Counted from the stretch's first letter, positions 24,902 through 34,768 are shown. The stretch: DNA of 38,273 nt from Synechococcus sp. RedBA-s (GCF_024345495.1 NZ_JAGQBF010000025.1:1-38273), one strand, 5' to 3'. The notes: generated by a model from the sequence alone, not told the origin. Program-made: numbers and translations.

Positions 24902-25722
24902 CAGCGCTGGTGGGGCAGGGGGCCGCGGCGTCCTGGGGCGATCGAGGCCTCAAGGAAGCTGCAGAGTTCTTCGGAGGCCGGCAGGAGGGTTTCGGCGCGG
25001 ATGTGCACCAGGGCTTCCGCCAGCACCTCATGGCTGCGGTAGAGCCGGTTCCACACCGCCAGCAGCTGTTTCAGCTCGGCCCCGCCCTCCCGGTCCACCA
25101 GGCCATTGCGCTTGAGCCCGATCCGGTTGAGCCCGCGCAGGCGGCCGGGGTGCCCCTCCACGATCGCGAAGGGGGGCACATCGCGGTCGATGCGGCTCAT
25201 GCCCCCCACCATCGCCAGCTTGCCGATGTGCACGAACTGGTGGATGCCGAGCACCCCACCGATCACCGCCCGGTCTCCGATCACCACGTGGCCGGCGATC
25301 GCCACGCTGTTGGCTACCACGATCCGGTCGCCCAACAGGCAGTTGTGGCCCACATGGCTGTAGGCCATCAGCAGATTGCCGTTGCCCAGGCGGGTCTGCT
25401 CGCCATCGGCGGTGGCCCGGTTGATCGTGACGCACTCGCGGATGGTGTTGTCGTCGCCCATCACCACCTCGGTGGGGGCGCCGCCGTACTTGAGGTCCTG
25501 GGGCTCAAGGCCGATGCAGGCGCCAGGAAAAATGCGATTGCCAGAGCCCATCGTCACCCGGCCATCGATCACCACATGGGGACCGATCTGGCAGCCGGCG
25601 CCCAGCTGCACGTCAGGGCCAATCACTGAGAAGGGGCCGATCTGAACGCCCTGGCCAAGCTGGGCGCGACTGTCGACCACCGCGGTGGGGTGAATCGTGG
25701 TTTCCAGGGCTGTGCTGGTCAT
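24901..25722 (-). CDS. lpxA: Acyl-ACP:UDP-N-acetylglucosamine O-acyltransferase
   Basis: First step of lipid A synthesis. From ATG 25722 the product has 273 residues. A left-handed beta-helix built of hexapeptide repeats (about 8-185) carries Ile-His-Pro-Thr-Ala-Val-Val at its start and Tyr-Ser-His-Val-Gly-His-Asn-Cys with the catalytic His in the middle. It ends in an alpha-helical region with Gly-Leu-Asn-Arg-Ile-Gly-Leu-Lys-Arg. A TTG at 25734 would overlap fabZ by eight bases; the ATG, with GAGG just before it, is preferred. Confidence 0.94.
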   Translation of the reverse strand: MTSTALETTIHPTAVVDSRAQLGQGVQIGPFSVIGPDVQLGAGCQIGPHVVIDGRVTMGSGNRIFPGACIGLEPQDLKYGGAPTEVVMGDDNTIRECVTINRATADGEQTRLGNGNLLMAYSHVGHNCLLGDRIVVANSVAIAGHVVIGDRAVIGGVLGIHQFVHIGKLAMVGGMSRIDRDVPPFAIVEGHPGRLRGLNRIGLKRNGLVDREGGAELKQLLAVWNRLYRSHEVLAEALVHIRAETLLPASEELCSFLEASIAPGRRGPLPHQR

Positions 25723-25726
25723 GGCC

Positions 25727-26188
25727 TCAGTCAACCAGGGAGAACATCAGTTCCCCGGAGCACACTAGGTTTCCATCCACGGTGACTTCTGCTCTCACTT
25801 TGCCGAACCGTTTGCGTTTGAGACTGAGCAGTTCGCAGCTGATGAGCAACTGATCACCAGGCACCACCGGCCGTCGGAAGCGCACCCCATCGATGCCGGC
25901 GAACACGAACAGGCCCTTGGGCAGCTCCGGCATCTGGGTGACGATCAGGCCACCCACCTGAGCCATGGCCTCCACGATCAGCACACCGGGCATCAGCGGC
26001 CGGCCGGGAAAATGGCCCTGGAACTGGGGCTCATTGAGGGTGACGTTCTTGAGGGCCACCGCCCGTTTGCCCGGTTCGTACTCAATCACCCGATCCACGA
26101 GCGCAAAGGGATAGCGGTGGGGCAGCAGGTTGAGGATCTGCTCGGAGGTGAGCAGGGGAACAGGTGCGCCAGCGGGAGTCAAGGACAA
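25727..26188 (-). CDS. fabZ: 3-hydroxyacyl-ACP dehydratase
   Basis: Dehydrates 3-hydroxyacyl-ACP in fatty-acid elongation and competes with LpxA for hydroxyacyl-ACP. The 153-residue hot-dog-fold protein has Pro-His24-Arg-Tyr-Pro-Phe and the catalytic His59 in Gly-His-Phe-Pro-Gly. Glu73 lies in Leu-Ile-Val-Glu-Ala-Met-Ala-Gln. The start is a TTG at 26188 (another TTG at 26182). It sits between lpxC and lpxA, as in many Gram-negative lipid A clusters. Confidence 0.94.
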   Translation of the reverse strand: MSLTPAGAPVPLLTSEQILNLLPHRYPFALVDRVIEYEPGKRAVALKNVTLNEPQFQGHFPGRPLMPGVLIVEAMAQVGGLIVTQMPELPKGLFVFAGIDGVRFRRPVVPGDQLLISCELLSLKRKRFGKVRAEVTVDGNLVCSGELMFSLVD

Positions 26189-26194
26189 CGGGCT

Positions 26195-27046
26195 TCAGAT
26201 CGAGCGGGGTGGAGCGGCGAGCGCCGCCGCCAGGGCAGTGTGCAGCCCGTGGGATCCACGGAACGCGAAGACCTGGGCCTGGGGCAAGCCCGCCAGCGCC
26301 AGGTCCCCCAGCAGGTCCAAGAGCTTATGGCGCACCGGTTCCTGGGGGAAACGCAGGGGCGGGTTGAGCCAGTGATCCCCATCACAGACCAGGGCGCTCT
26401 CCAGATCCCCACCCTGGATCAGGCCGGCGGCGCGGAGTTGATCGATCTGCTCGCGGAAGCCGAAGGTGCGGGCCGGCGCGATCTCCGCCACGAAAGCGGC
26501 TGGGGTGAGCTCCAGGGAGAAGAGCTGGCGGCCGATGGCGGGCTGGCTGAATTCGATCGCGGCGCCGATCCGGGGAGTGTCGCTGGGCAGGGCCGTGGCG
26601 AAGCTCTGGCCCTGCTGGAGGGTGATCGGAGCATCCAGGGGTCGCAGGGGCACCCTGGGGCCCAGGTGCTGCAGACCCGCTGAGGCGATGGCCTCGACCC
26701 AGGGCAGTGCGGAGCCGTCGAGCAGGGGAATCTCCTCTCCATCCACCAGCAGTTCCACATGGGAGAGCCCGGTCCCCGCCAGGGCCGCCAGCAGGTGCTC
26801 CACCGTGGCCAAGCGACGCTGATCGAGGCGCAGGGCCGTGCACAGCTGGGTGTCACTCACCTGCGACGGATGCAAAGCCACCGGCTCCAACGACGGCGCA
26901 TCCAGCCAGCCCACCACATAGCCGGCACGCTCGCTGGGCTGAAGCCGCACCCGGCAGGGGCTGCCGCTGTGCAGCCCGACGCCGGAGCACTCCACCGCTG
27001 TGGCCAGGGTCCAGGCCTGGCTGTAGTCCTCTGGCCAGAGGGTCAC
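26195..27046 (-). CDS. lpxC: UDP-3-O-acyl-N-acetylglucosamine deacetylase
   Basis: Zinc deacetylase, the committed step of lipid A synthesis. The 283-residue protein has Glu83-His84 in Val-Glu-His-Leu-Leu-Ala-Ala-Leu. His240 and Asp244 lie in His-Lys-Leu-Leu-Asp-Leu-Leu-Gly-Asp, and His266 in Gly-Ser-His-Gly, matching the known zinc ligands and catalytic residues. Start is GTG 27046, sharing one base with the bamA TAG stop. Confidence 0.94.
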   Translation of the reverse strand: MTLWPEDYSQAWTLATAVECSGVGLHSGSPCRVRLQPSERAGYVVGWLDAPSLEPVALHPSQVSDTQLCTALRLDQRRLATVEHLLAALAGTGLSHVELLVDGEEIPLLDGSALPWVEAIASAGLQHLGPRVPLRPLDAPITLQQGQSFATALPSDTPRIGAAIEFSQPAIGRQLFSLELTPAAFVAEIAPARTFGFREQIDQLRAAGLIQGGDLESALVCDGDHWLNPPLRFPQEPVRHKLLDLLGDLALAGLPQAQVFAFRGSHGLHTALAAALAAPPRSI

Positions 27047-29397
27047 TAGAACTTCCAGCCCACACCGAGGTTGAAGCGCCAGTCGCCGGAGAACCCTTCG
27101 CTGGCCACCTCCAGCCGCAGGGGACCCACCGGCGTGGTGACGATCAGACCGGTGCCCACGGAGAAGCCGCTGCCGGGCTTGTCGAGCAGCGAACCGGGGT
27201 TGCCGGGCACCCCCGACTGGCTGCCGAAGGCGGTGCCGCCATCCACGAACAGCTCACCGCTGACGATGCTGAACAGGGGGAAGCGGTATTCGATCGTGGC
27301 TTCCCCGAAGCTGCGACCCACCCCCATGTCGCAGTCGGCGTAGCCGCGCACGGAGTTGGAGCCCCCCAGACAGAAGGCCTCGTAGGGGGGCAGATCACCG
27401 ATGTTGGTGCCGGCAGTGAACTGGAAGGCCAGCGTCTGCTTGCAGTCGGGAGTTTCACCGGGCTTGGGCCGGCAGCCCTTATAGAACTTCAGCCAGTTGA
27501 CCGGAATGAAATAGCTGTAGCTGGCCCTCAGCCGGTTGAAGGTGGGTGAATCTGGACCCACGGAGACGAACTGCTCGGTGCCGAGGGTGAGGAAGGAGCC
27601 GGAGGTGGGATTGCGGGGGTCGTTGAGGTTGTTGCGGGTGGCGGCCACCCGCACCGCCAGCAGCTGGTTGCTGCGGGCGCAGTTGTAGGCGATGCAGATC
27701 ACATCATTGATCGGGGCATCCGAGCCGTCGAAGTTGTTGGTGCTCGCCCCGAAACGACGGTTGGCACCTGTGAAGTTCATCGGGGTGACCTCCTGGGCGC
27801 TGGCGCCGAGCACCACGCTCCAGAGCGCGCGCTTGAACGGATTACCACCGTTGAGGGGGCGCACGAACTGGATATTGCCGCCAGCGCGCTGGATGGCAAC
27901 GGAATTGCCTTCGTAATCAAACCAGCTGTTGCTGGGCGACTGCGACTCGGCTTCTGACACCGAGCGGAAGGTTTTGCTCTCGGGGTTGTTGTTGTTGTTG
28001 ATGTTGTAGGCAACGCTGGTGCCCGGTGCCTTGTAGAAGTCGGAAACCGTATTGATGTTGCCGTTGTTCTCACTCTGGAAGACCTGTGGAACGTCGCGAC
28101 TGAGAAAGAGCCGGGCGCGGAAGGCCGTGCGATAGGCATCTCCTTTGATCCAGGGATCCGTGAAGGAGATGTCGGCCAGACCACCAAACTGGCCATAGGT
28201 GAAGTTGACTCCCAGATCCCAGGCGCGGCCGAGGAGATTGCTGTCCTGGAGCTGAATCTGGCCGAACACACCCTGGCTCTGGCTGTAACCGAGGCCGCCG
28301 GAGAGGGACCCGGACGACTGCTCGACGATGCCCAGCACGATCACCACGTCGCCGGGCTTGGCCGGCACAGGGCGCAGGGTCACCTTGATGTCACCGAACA
28401 GGCCGGTGCCGTAGAGGCGCTTGATGTCCTCCTCGAGGTTGCGGCGGTTGAAGCTTTCCCCCGGCTTGATCGAGATCTCACGGCTGACGACCCAGGGCTT
28501 GGTCTTGCCACGGATCGGCTCTCCCTTGTCGTTGGTGGCCGCGCCTTCCTTGTTGAGGAACTGAACCTCCACCCCCTCAACGGTGCCCTCCCGCACCGTC
28601 AGCAGCACCGTGCCATCGGGACTGACCCGGTTGGGTCCGGTGACCCGCGCCAGGGAGTAGCCCTGATCGGAATACCACTTCTGCAGCTCCTGCATGCGGG
28701 ACTGCAGGGTGTTGAGGTTGAGGGTCCGGCCGTAATCCGCGGCAAAGGTGTCCGCCAGCACCGTGGGGGGCAGCTTGACCTTGGCGGAGTCAAACTCCAC
28801 CTTCTGCAGCACCGGATTGGCGGTGGTGATCACCACCACCTGCACCCCGAGGGGGCCATCCACCGGCTGGATGCGCACATCCGAGAACCAACCGCTGGCA
28901 TAGATGGCGGAGAGATCGGTCTGCAGCTCGCTGCGAGTCACCCGGCTGCCAGGCCGCACCACCATGGCGTCGTAGACCGCCAGCTCCAGCCGCTCGCGCT
29001 CGGGGTGACCTTCGAGGCCCTGGACCACCACTTCACTGACCAGCACCCGCGGTTCATCGGGTTTGGGCGGAGTGATGCTCTGAGGGTTGAGCGAGCTGGG
29101 GGGCTCGCCAGCGGGCGGAGTGACCGGCGTCTCGGCCGGGGCAGGGACGGGGTTGCCTGTCTCCGGAGGGGACGCTGCCGGTTCCGGTTCGCTAGCTGGG
29201 GCTGATTTGGTCGCAGGGGAGGGTTCGGCGGCCTGGGCCACTTCGGCAGGCGGCTGGCTCTGGGCCGTGGCCCGCAGGGGGGTCAGCAGCGCCAACAGCG
29301 CCAGCAGGGGCATCCCCAGCCAGAGGCGGAGTGCCATGGGCCGGGGCCGGGCCTCGGAGAAGGCAGCGCTGGTGTGGGCGTTTGGGATGACACCCAT
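27046..29397 (-). CDS. bamA: Outer-membrane protein assembly factor, Omp85/BamA
   Basis: Inserts beta-barrel proteins into the outer membrane. From ATG 29397 it has 783 residues: a signal peptide (hydrophobic Leu-rich core about 22-40, then Ala-Thr-Ala), and a Pro/Ala/Glu-rich linker (about 48-110). POTRA domains (about 115-380) and a C-terminal 16-stranded barrel (about 400-783) follow, with the barrel ending in the aromatic Phe-Asn-Leu-Gly-Val-Gly-Trp-Lys-Phe. Val-Arg-Gly-Tyr, the lid-lock motif of the family, is present late in the barrel. A GGAGA four bases before ATG 29397 supports that start; ATG 29337, closer to the signal core, is the alternative. Confidence 0.93.
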   Translation of the reverse strand: MGVIPNAHTSAAFSEARPRPMALRLWLGMPLLALLALLTPLRATAQSQPPAEVAQAAEPSPATKSAPASEPEPAASPPETGNPVPAPAETPVTPPAGEPPSSLNPQSITPPKPDEPRVLVSEVVVQGLEGHPERERLELAVYDAMVVRPGSRVTRSELQTDLSAIYASGWFSDVRIQPVDGPLGVQVVVITTANPVLQKVEFDSAKVKLPPTVLADTFAADYGRTLNLNTLQSRMQELQKWYSDQGYSLARVTGPNRVSPDGTVLLTVREGTVEGVEVQFLNKEGAATNDKGEPIRGKTKPWVVSREISIKPGESFNRRNLEEDIKRLYGTGLFGDIKVTLRPVPAKPGDVVIVLGIVEQSSGSLSGGLGYSQSQGVFGQIQLQDSNLLGRAWDLGVNFTYGQFGGLADISFTDPWIKGDAYRTAFRARLFLSRDVPQVFQSENNGNINTVSDFYKAPGTSVAYNINNNNNPESKTFRSVSEAESQSPSNSWFDYEGNSVAIQRAGGNIQFVRPLNGGNPFKRALWSVVLGASAQEVTPMNFTGANRRFGASTNNFDGSDAPINDVICIAYNCARSNQLLAVRVAATRNNLNDPRNPTSGSFLTLGTEQFVSVGPDSPTFNRLRASYSYFIPVNWLKFYKGCRPKPGETPDCKQTLAFQFTAGTNIGDLPPYEAFCLGGSNSVRGYADCDMGVGRSFGEATIEYRFPLFSIVSGELFVDGGTAFGSQSGVPGNPGSLLDKPGSGFSVGTGLIVTTPVGPLRLEVASEGFSGDWRFNLGVGWKF

Positions 29398-29400
29398 GGT

Positions 29401-29406
29401 TCTCCG
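29401..29406 (-). promoter_or_regulatory. Ribosome binding site choosing the bamA start
   Basis: On the minus strand GGAGAA precedes the ATG at 29397 by three to four bases. The downstream ATG at 29337 has only GC-rich sequence before it. This favours the longer signal-peptide version of BamA. Confidence 0.5.
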
Positions 29407-29440
29407 GGTCACAGCGGCGACGCCGCAAATTGCCGTGACC

Positions 29441-30196
29441 TTACCGGTAGATGCTGGGCCCTTGGACCACCCCTTGGACCCGTTTGAGGACCTCCCCATA
29501 GGCCTCGATCACCCCGCCGAGGTCCTGGCGGAACCGGTCCTTGTCGAGAATGCGCTCCTTGGCATCGGCCACATCGAGGTCCCAGAGGCGGCAGGTGTCG
29601 GGGCTGATCTCATCGGCCACCACCAATTGGCCGTCAGCCGTGAACCCCAGCTCCAGCTTGAAGTCCACCAGTTGCAGTCCGAGGCCGGCGAACAGCTCCA
29701 GCAGCAGCGCGTTCACCCGGCGGGCCAGGGCCTCCAGCTCCAGGCGCTGCTCCCTGCTCACCAGGGCCAGCCGCTCCAGGCGGGCCTCGCTCAGGAAGGG
29801 ATCCTCGTAGGCGTCGTCCTTGTAATAGAGGTCGAGCAGCGGGGGGTCGAGGGGGGTTCCTGGGGCGATCGGCATCTGCTTGCACAGCGATCCGGCCGCC
29901 ACATTGCGGATCACCACCTCCAGCGGAATCACCTGTACGGGCCGCACCAGCATCCACTGATCGCCCTGCACCCCCAGGTAGTGGGTGGGCACCCCCGCGC
30001 GCTGCAGGTGCTCGAACAGCAGGGCCGAGATCCGGCAGTTGAGGGGGCCCTTGCCCTTCAGTTGGGCCTTCTTGAGGGCATTGAAGGCGGTGGCATCATC
30101 CTTGAACTCCACGGCCAGCAGATCGCTGCGGTCGGTCTGGAAGACCCGCTTGGCCTTGCCTTCGTAGAGGAGCGGGCCCAACTGATAGGCGGTCAT
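29441..30196 (-). CDS. purC: Phosphoribosylaminoimidazole-succinocarboxamide synthase
   Basis: ATP-dependent ligation of aspartate to CAIR in purine synthesis. The 251-residue protein has [11 protein letters not shown] at the N-terminus, then [10 protein letters not shown]. Val-Asp-Phe-Lys-Leu-Glu-Leu-Gly and the signature [10 protein letters not shown] are also seen. Its start overlaps the stop of the upstream exported protein by four bases. purD lies nearby on the other strand. Confidence 0.96.
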   Translation of the reverse strand: MTAYQLGPLLYEGKAKRVFQTDRSDLLAVEFKDDATAFNALKKAQLKGKGPLNCRISALLFEHLQRAGVPTHYLGVQGDQWMLVRPVQVIPLEVVIRNVAAGSLCKQMPIAPGTPLDPPLLDLYYKDDAYEDPFLSEARLERLALVSREQRLELEALARRVNALLLELFAGLGLQLVDFKLELGFTADGQLVVADEISPDTCRLWDLDVADAKERILDKDRFRQDLGGVIEAYGEVLKRVQGVVQGPSIYR

Positions 30197-31275
30197 GGGG
30201 TGGTGGGCTCAGCGGTTTCAGGGGCGGAGTGGGCATGGCCTCCTGGCTCGCGCGGAGAGCGCAGACGCTGCTCCAACACCTTGATGCGCTCCGCCTCGGA
30301 GGGATCATCGCGCCGCAGTACCCATTCGGCGTAGGTGTCGTCGATGCGGCGGCTGAGGCGCAACCGACGCTGCCTGGCCGGTTCCGGATCGCCCCCCTCG
30401 AGGCGCTGCAGGGCCTGCTGGTCATCGAGCAACTGGGCCGCCAGCCCCCAGGCGCCGCCGGCGGCGGCCTGATCCAGGGCCATCTCCATCAGGGCATTGC
30501 GCTGGGCAAGGGGAAGGTTGTCGAGCAAGGCCACCGCCAGCTTCAGCCGCTCCGCCGCCACCACTCCCGGCAGGCGCCCGGCCAGCAACACCTCAGCGGC
30601 TTCCTGCCGGCGACCCATCGCCGCGAGATGGGAGGCGAGCACATCGAGGGCCGAGCGGGTGTCGAGGATGCCGTCGTCACGCAGCCGCACCGGCAGGGCC
30701 ATGGCCTCCAGCCTGCTGCGCTCCCCGGCGGCCAGGCGCCGCAGGGCTTCGGCCGCCCGGCGGTGGTTGAGGCCTGCATTGGCCGCCCGCCACTGCAGGG
30801 TCAGCCACTGCTGCCGCTCCAGGCCCGGACCCGGCCCGTAGCGGTCCAGCACCGACAGGGCCGCCTCCGGCGCCAGGCAACTGATCAGGGCATTGGCATT
30901 GGCCAACACCACCGGCAGGGGCTGGGGGGCAGGACGCAGGTCCACCAGCCGGTCCTTGAGCTGGCGAAGGCGCACGGGCAGATCAAAACGGGCGGCATCC
31001 TGACAGGCCTGCTCCAGCAGCGGCAGCTGATCCGATGCCAGGGCGGCGGCAAACACCGACTCCTCCATGGGCAGAGACGGCAGGGGCAGCGCCGGCATGG
31101 GCCCAGCCGCCGCCGGGATCGCAACGGGCGGCGGCTGCGGCTGCGGCTGCGGCTGAGCGCGACTGCCCCCTGGAGGGCAGAGACCCAGTAGCAGCAGTGT
31201 CAGCAGACCCACCCCTCGCGCCGCCCAGCGGGCCAGGCCAGGGCACGGATGCGCTGCAGCGGGAACCACCGGCAT
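30193..31275 (-). CDS. Exported helical protein of unknown function upstream of purC
   Basis: With the start at ATG 31275 this is a 360-residue protein. A signal-like hydrophobic segment (about 18-29, Leu-Leu-Thr-Leu-Leu-Leu-Leu-Gly) is followed by Ser-Arg-Ala-Gln and a Gln-Pro repeat. The rest (about 60-340) is Ala/Leu/Arg-rich and nearly all helical, with an irregular 35-40 residue periodicity suggesting TPR- or HEAT-like helical repeats. It ends in an acidic/Pro tail. The frame is open to 31551 but those codons run antisense to purD. No family is recognised. Translational coupling with purC (ATGA overlap) looks incidental; its place ahead of bamA fits an envelope protein. Confidence 0.65.
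   Translation of the reverse strand: MPVVPAAAHPCPGLARWAARGVGLLTLLLLGLCPPGGSRAQPQPQPQPPPVAIPAAAGPMPALPLPSLPMEESVFAAALASDQLPLLEQACQDAARFDLPVRLRQLKDRLVDLRPAPQPLPVVLANANALISCLAPEAALSVLDRYGPGPGLERQQWLTLQWRAANAGLNHRRAAEALRRLAAGERSRLEAMALPVRLRDDGILDTRSALDVLASHLAAMGRRQEAAEVLLAGRLPGVVAAERLKLAVALLDNLPLAQRNALMEMALDQAAAGGAWGLAAQLLDDQQALQRLEGGDPEPARQRRLRLSRRIDDTYAEWVLRRDDPSEAERIKVLEQRLRSPREPGGHAHSAPETAEPTTP
31133..31156. repeat. Hexanucleotide tandem repeat in the unknown exported protein gene
   Basis: The unit GGCTGC is repeated four times in tandem. On the coding (minus) strand it reads as alternating Gln and Pro codons just after the signal peptide. The copy number could vary by slippage without breaking the frame. 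Confidence 0.7.
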
Positions 31276-31357
31276 GTAGAGAAGGAATGACACGGCTGGC
31301 GGTCCACCGGGGGTCAACCTAAGGGAACCGATTGGCCACTTCCGCCGCTCCGGCCCC

Positions 31358-32686
31358 ATGACAGCTTCGGTCCGCTCCTCTGACCCCACCTCCGCCGAGG
31401 CCAGCGTTCGGCACCTGCTGGTGGTGGGCTCCGGTGGCCGCGAGAATGCCCTGGCCTGGGCCCTGGCCCGTTGCCCGGGGGTGGAGAGGGTCTGGGTGGC
31501 CCCAGGCAATGGCGGCACGGCCCAGCTGGAGGGCTGTGAGACGCTGGCCATCCGCGAATCCGACCAGGAGGGTCTGTTGCGGGCGGCCCTGGAGCTGGGG
31601 GTGACTCTGGTGGTGGTTGGACCGGAAGGCCCTTTGGCCGACGGCCTGGCGGATCACCTGCGGGCCGGCGGCTTGGCGGTGTTCGGACCGGGGGCCGACG
31701 GAGCCCGGCTGGAGGCCAGCAAGCAGTGGGCCAAGGCCCTGATGCTGGAGGCGGGTGTTCCCACCGCTGGTCACTGGTCCGCCTCCAGCCGCAGCGAGGC
31801 CTTGGCGGTGCTGGAGCGGGTGGGGAGGCCCCTGGTGATCAAGGCCGATGGGCTGGCGGCCGGCAAGGGGGTCACGGTGGCGGAGAGCCTCGAGGACAGC
31901 CGCGCCGCCATCGAGGAAATCTTCGCCGGACGCTTCGGTGACGCCGGCCAGAGCCTGGTGCTGGAGGAGCGGCTGAGCGGCCCTGAGGTGTCGGTGTTCG
32001 CCCTCACCGATGGCCGCTCGATGGTGCTGCTGCCGCCGGCTCAGGATCACAAACGCATCGGCGAGGGCGACACCGGTCCGAACACCGGCGGCATGGGGGC
32101 CTACGCCCCTGCGCCGCTGCTGGACGCCGCCGCCCTGCAGCAGGTGCGCCGTGAGGTGCTGGAGCCCACCCTGGAGGCCCTGCGCCAGCGGGGCATCGAC
32201 TATCGGGGGGTGATCTACGCCGGGCTGATGCTCTGCAACGACGGCGGCGCCCAGGTGATCGAGTTCAACTGCCGCTTCGGGGATCCCGAATGCCAGACCC
32301 TGATGCCCCTGCTGGGGGGTGAACTGGCGGCAGTGCTGCTGGCCTGCGCCCGGGGGAGCCTGGAGCAGGCGCCGCCGCTGACCATCGCCGCAGGCTGCAG
32401 TGCCTGCGTGGTGGCCGCCGCCGAGGGCTACCCCGGTGAAGTGCGCCGGGGGGATGCGATCCACAGCCCAGCCCTAAGCACCCCTCAGCGGCAGCTCTTC
32501 CATGCCGGCAGCCGCCTGGAGGAATCGGGCGCCTGCGTGACCGCCGGCGGGCGGGTGCTGGCGGTGGTGGCCCAGGCGGAGGATTTCGATTCAGCCTTCG
32601 CCAGCGCCTATGCCGGCCTGGATCAGGTGCATTACAAAGGCATCACCTTTCGCCGCGACATCGGCCATCAGGTCCGGCGCCCCTAG
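31358..32686 (+). CDS. purD: Phosphoribosylamine-glycine ligase
   Basis: Second step of purine synthesis, ATP-dependent. The 442-residue ATP-grasp protein has Val-Val-Gly-Ser-Gly-Gly-Arg-Glu-Asn (about 22-30) and Val-Val-Gly-Pro-Glu-Gly-Pro-Leu. Lys-Ala-Asp-Gly-Leu-Ala-Ala-Gly-Lys-Gly-Val and the signature Arg-Phe-Gly-Asp-Pro-Glu-Cys-Gln are also present. It is divergent from the unknown exported protein gene with 82 bases between. It has a 19-residue N-terminal extension if ATG 31358 is used. Confidence 0.96.
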   Translation: MTASVRSSDPTSAEASVRHLLVVGSGGRENALAWALARCPGVERVWVAPGNGGTAQLEGCETLAIRESDQEGLLRAALELGVTLVVVGPEGPLADGLADHLRAGGLAVFGPGADGARLEASKQWAKALMLEAGVPTAGHWSASSRSEALAVLERVGRPLVIKADGLAAGKGVTVAESLEDSRAAIEEIFAGRFGDAGQSLVLEERLSGPEVSVFALTDGRSMVLLPPAQDHKRIGEGDTGPNTGGMGAYAPAPLLDAAALQQVRREVLEPTLEALRQRGIDYRGVIYAGLMLCNDGGAQVIEFNCRFGDPECQTLMPLLGGELAAVLLACARGSLEQAPPLTIAAGCSACVVAAAEGYPGEVRRGDAIHSPALSTPQRQLFHAGSRLEESGACVTAGGRVLAVVAQAEDFDSAFASAYAGLDQVHYKGITFRRDIGHQVRRP

Positions 32687-32713
32687 GGTGCCAGGGACGC
32701 TTCGCTTCCAGGC

Positions 32714-34768
32714 GTGAACGACGCCTTGCCGCCCTCCACCCCCAGCTCCGACAGCGCCAGCCCTTTGCCCCTGAGCTGGTGGGAGCAACTCAGAGTCTGG
32801 TGGGCGGAATTCAGTCTCCAGACCAAGCTGCTGGCGGTGGCCACCCTGGTGGTGAGCCTGATGATGACCGGTATCACCTTTTTCGCGCTCAACAGCATCC
32901 AGATGGATGCGCGCATGAGCGACACCCGCTTCGCACGGGATCTGGGCCTGCTGCTCTCGGCGAATGTGACGCCGCTGGTGGCGGAGGGCAACGACCGAGA
33001 ACTGGCGATTGTGGCGGAACGCTTCTGGCGCTCCAGCCGCAGCCTGCGCTACATCTTCTTCGCCGATCCCGAAGGGGTGATCTATCTCGGAATCCCGATC
33101 AGTGCCGCCAACGGCGGCAGCGAACTGCTGCTCAGCCGCAAACTGGAACTGCCTGCCGAGCTGCAGCTTCGCCCCCAGAACCCCCTGATCCGGCAGCACC
33201 TCAGCCCCGATGGCCAGGTGACCGATGTGTTCGTGCCGATGGTGAGTGAGGGTCGCTACCTCGGGGTGCTCGCCCTAGGGATCAACCCCAACGAAGCGGT
33301 GCTGGCCAGTGCTGCCCTCACCCGCGAGGTGACGGTGGCGGTGTTCATCTCGATCTGGGTGCTGGTGATCCTGGGGGCGGTGTTCAATGCGCTCACGATC
33401 ACCCGCCCGGTGAAGGAATTGCTGCGCGGGGTGCGGGCGGTCGCCGGTGGCAATTTCGAGGCCCGCATCGCCCTGCCGGTGGGTGGCGAACTGGGGGAGT
33501 TGCTCAATGGCTTCAACGACATGGCCTCCCGGCTGGAAGTCTATGACGCCGCCAACATCGAGGAACTGACCGCCGCCCAGGTGAAACAGCAGAGCCTGAT
33601 CGCCACCATGGCCGATGGCGCGGCCCTGCTCGATGGCGAAGGACGAATCGTGCTGGTCAACCCCACTGCCCGGCGCCTATTCCGCTGGGAAGGCCGCAAT
33701 CTCGAGGGCAACGAACTGGGCAGTGAACTGCCAGATGTGCTGGCGATGGAGCTGCAGGGGCCGCTTGATTCCCTGGTGAGCGGTGAGAAGGACAGCACTG
33801 ACGTGCGCTGCAGTTTCGGTGAGCCTCCCCGCACCCTGCGCATCGTGCTGCAGACGGTCAAAGATGCCGCGGGGGAAAGTCTCAAGGGCATCGCCATGAC
33901 GGTTCAGGACCTGACGCGGGAGGTGGAACTCAACGCCGCCCAGAGCCGCTTCATCAGCAACGTGTCCCATGAACTGCGCACTCCGCTGTTCAACATCAAG
34001 AGCTACGTGGAGACACTGCACGACCTGCGCGATCAGCTCAGCGAAGAGCAGACCCAGGAGTTCCTGGCGATCGCCAACGCCGAGACCGACCGCCTCACCC
34101 GACTGGTGAACGACGTGCTCGATCTCTCGCGGCTGGAATCCGATCGCACCTGGGCGCTCGAGCCCCTGGAGGTGCGTCCGGCCATGGAGCAGACCCTGCG
34201 CAACTACCGCCTCAACGCCGAGGACAAGGGGGTGCAGCTGGACCTGGAGGTGGATGCTCAGCTGCCCAGGGTGCGGGGCAACTGGGATCTGCTGCTGCAG
34301 GTGCTCGACAACCTCGTGGGCAACGGACTCAAATTCACCCCGGCCGGGGGCCGGCTGATGCTGCGGGCCTACCCCTGGCCCGATTCCTGTCATCTCGATC
34401 CAGCCAACCAGCCGGCGCTGGATGTCCCCAGCTGTGAGCTCAGCTCACCCCTGCCGAGGCTGCGCGTGGAGATCGCCGACTCGGGCGCCGGCATCTCCAG
34501 GGAAGATCAGCTGCGCATCTTCGAGCGCTTCTACCGGGTGGAGAACGCCGTTCACACCGAAGCGGGCACAGGGTTGGGTCTCTCGATCGTGCGCGGGATC
34601 CTCGAGAAGCTCGGCACGGCGATCCAGATGGCCAGCGAGCCTGGGGTGGGCACCACATTCTGGTTCGACCTGCCCCTTGAGCAGGCCGACAGCGATGAGT
34701 TGATGGTGGAAGGAGAGCGCCGCTCCCAGCAGGCGCGGCTGGCGGAGCCCAGGCTGGCCGGGGTCTAG
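32714..34768 (+). CDS. nblS: NblS/Hik33-type sensor histidine kinase
   Basis: Membrane sensor kinase that in cyanobacteria controls high-light, redox, cold and nutrient responses, usually through RpaB. From GTG 32714 the product has 684 residues. Order: membrane helix (about 37-58), extracytoplasmic sensor region (about 60-200), second helix (about 206-226), HAMP (about 227-280), PAS domain (about 292-400), then the kinase core. His419 lies in Ser-His-Glu-Leu-Arg-Thr-Pro-Leu. The N box is Asp-Asn-Leu-Val-Gly-Asn-Gly-Leu-Lys-Phe; G1 is Asp-Ser-Gly-Ala-Gly-Ile; F box and Gly-Thr-Gly-Leu-Gly-Leu are present. Assignment to NblS rests on this domain order and on the purD-nblS-kaiC gene order known in picocyanobacteria. 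Confidence 0.9.
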   Translation: MNDALPPSTPSSDSASPLPLSWWEQLRVWWAEFSLQTKLLAVATLVVSLMMTGITFFALNSIQMDARMSDTRFARDLGLLLSANVTPLVAEGNDRELAIVAERFWRSSRSLRYIFFADPEGVIYLGIPISAANGGSELLLSRKLELPAELQLRPQNPLIRQHLSPDGQVTDVFVPMVSEGRYLGVLALGINPNEAVLASAALTREVTVAVFISIWVLVILGAVFNALTITRPVKELLRGVRAVAGGNFEARIALPVGGELGELLNGFNDMASRLEVYDAANIEELTAAQVKQQSLIATMADGAALLDGEGRIVLVNPTARRLFRWEGRNLEGNELGSELPDVLAMELQGPLDSLVSGEKDSTDVRCSFGEPPRTLRIVLQTVKDAAGESLKGIAMTVQDLTREVELNAAQSRFISNVSHELRTPLFNIKSYVETLHDLRDQLSEEQTQEFLAIANAETDRLTRLVNDVLDLSRLESDRTWALEPLEVRPAMEQTLRNYRLNAEDKGVQLDLEVDAQLPRVRGNWDLLLQVLDNLVGNGLKFTPAGGRLMLRAYPWPDSCHLDPANQPALDVPSCELSSPLPRLRVEIADSGAGISREDQLRIFERFYRVENAVHTEAGTGLGLSIVRGILEKLGTAIQMASEPGVGTTFWFDLPLEQADSDELMVEGERRSQQARLAEPRLAGV

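Noticed and set aside
29087-30334. 415-codon plus-strand open frame
   Set aside because: Antisense to bamA and purC; low-complexity shadow. The two real genes on the other strand have complete family motifs.
31276-31551. Upstream extension of the exported helical protein to 452 codons
   Set aside because: It would overlap the 5' end of purD on the other strand and place the signal peptide inside the protein.
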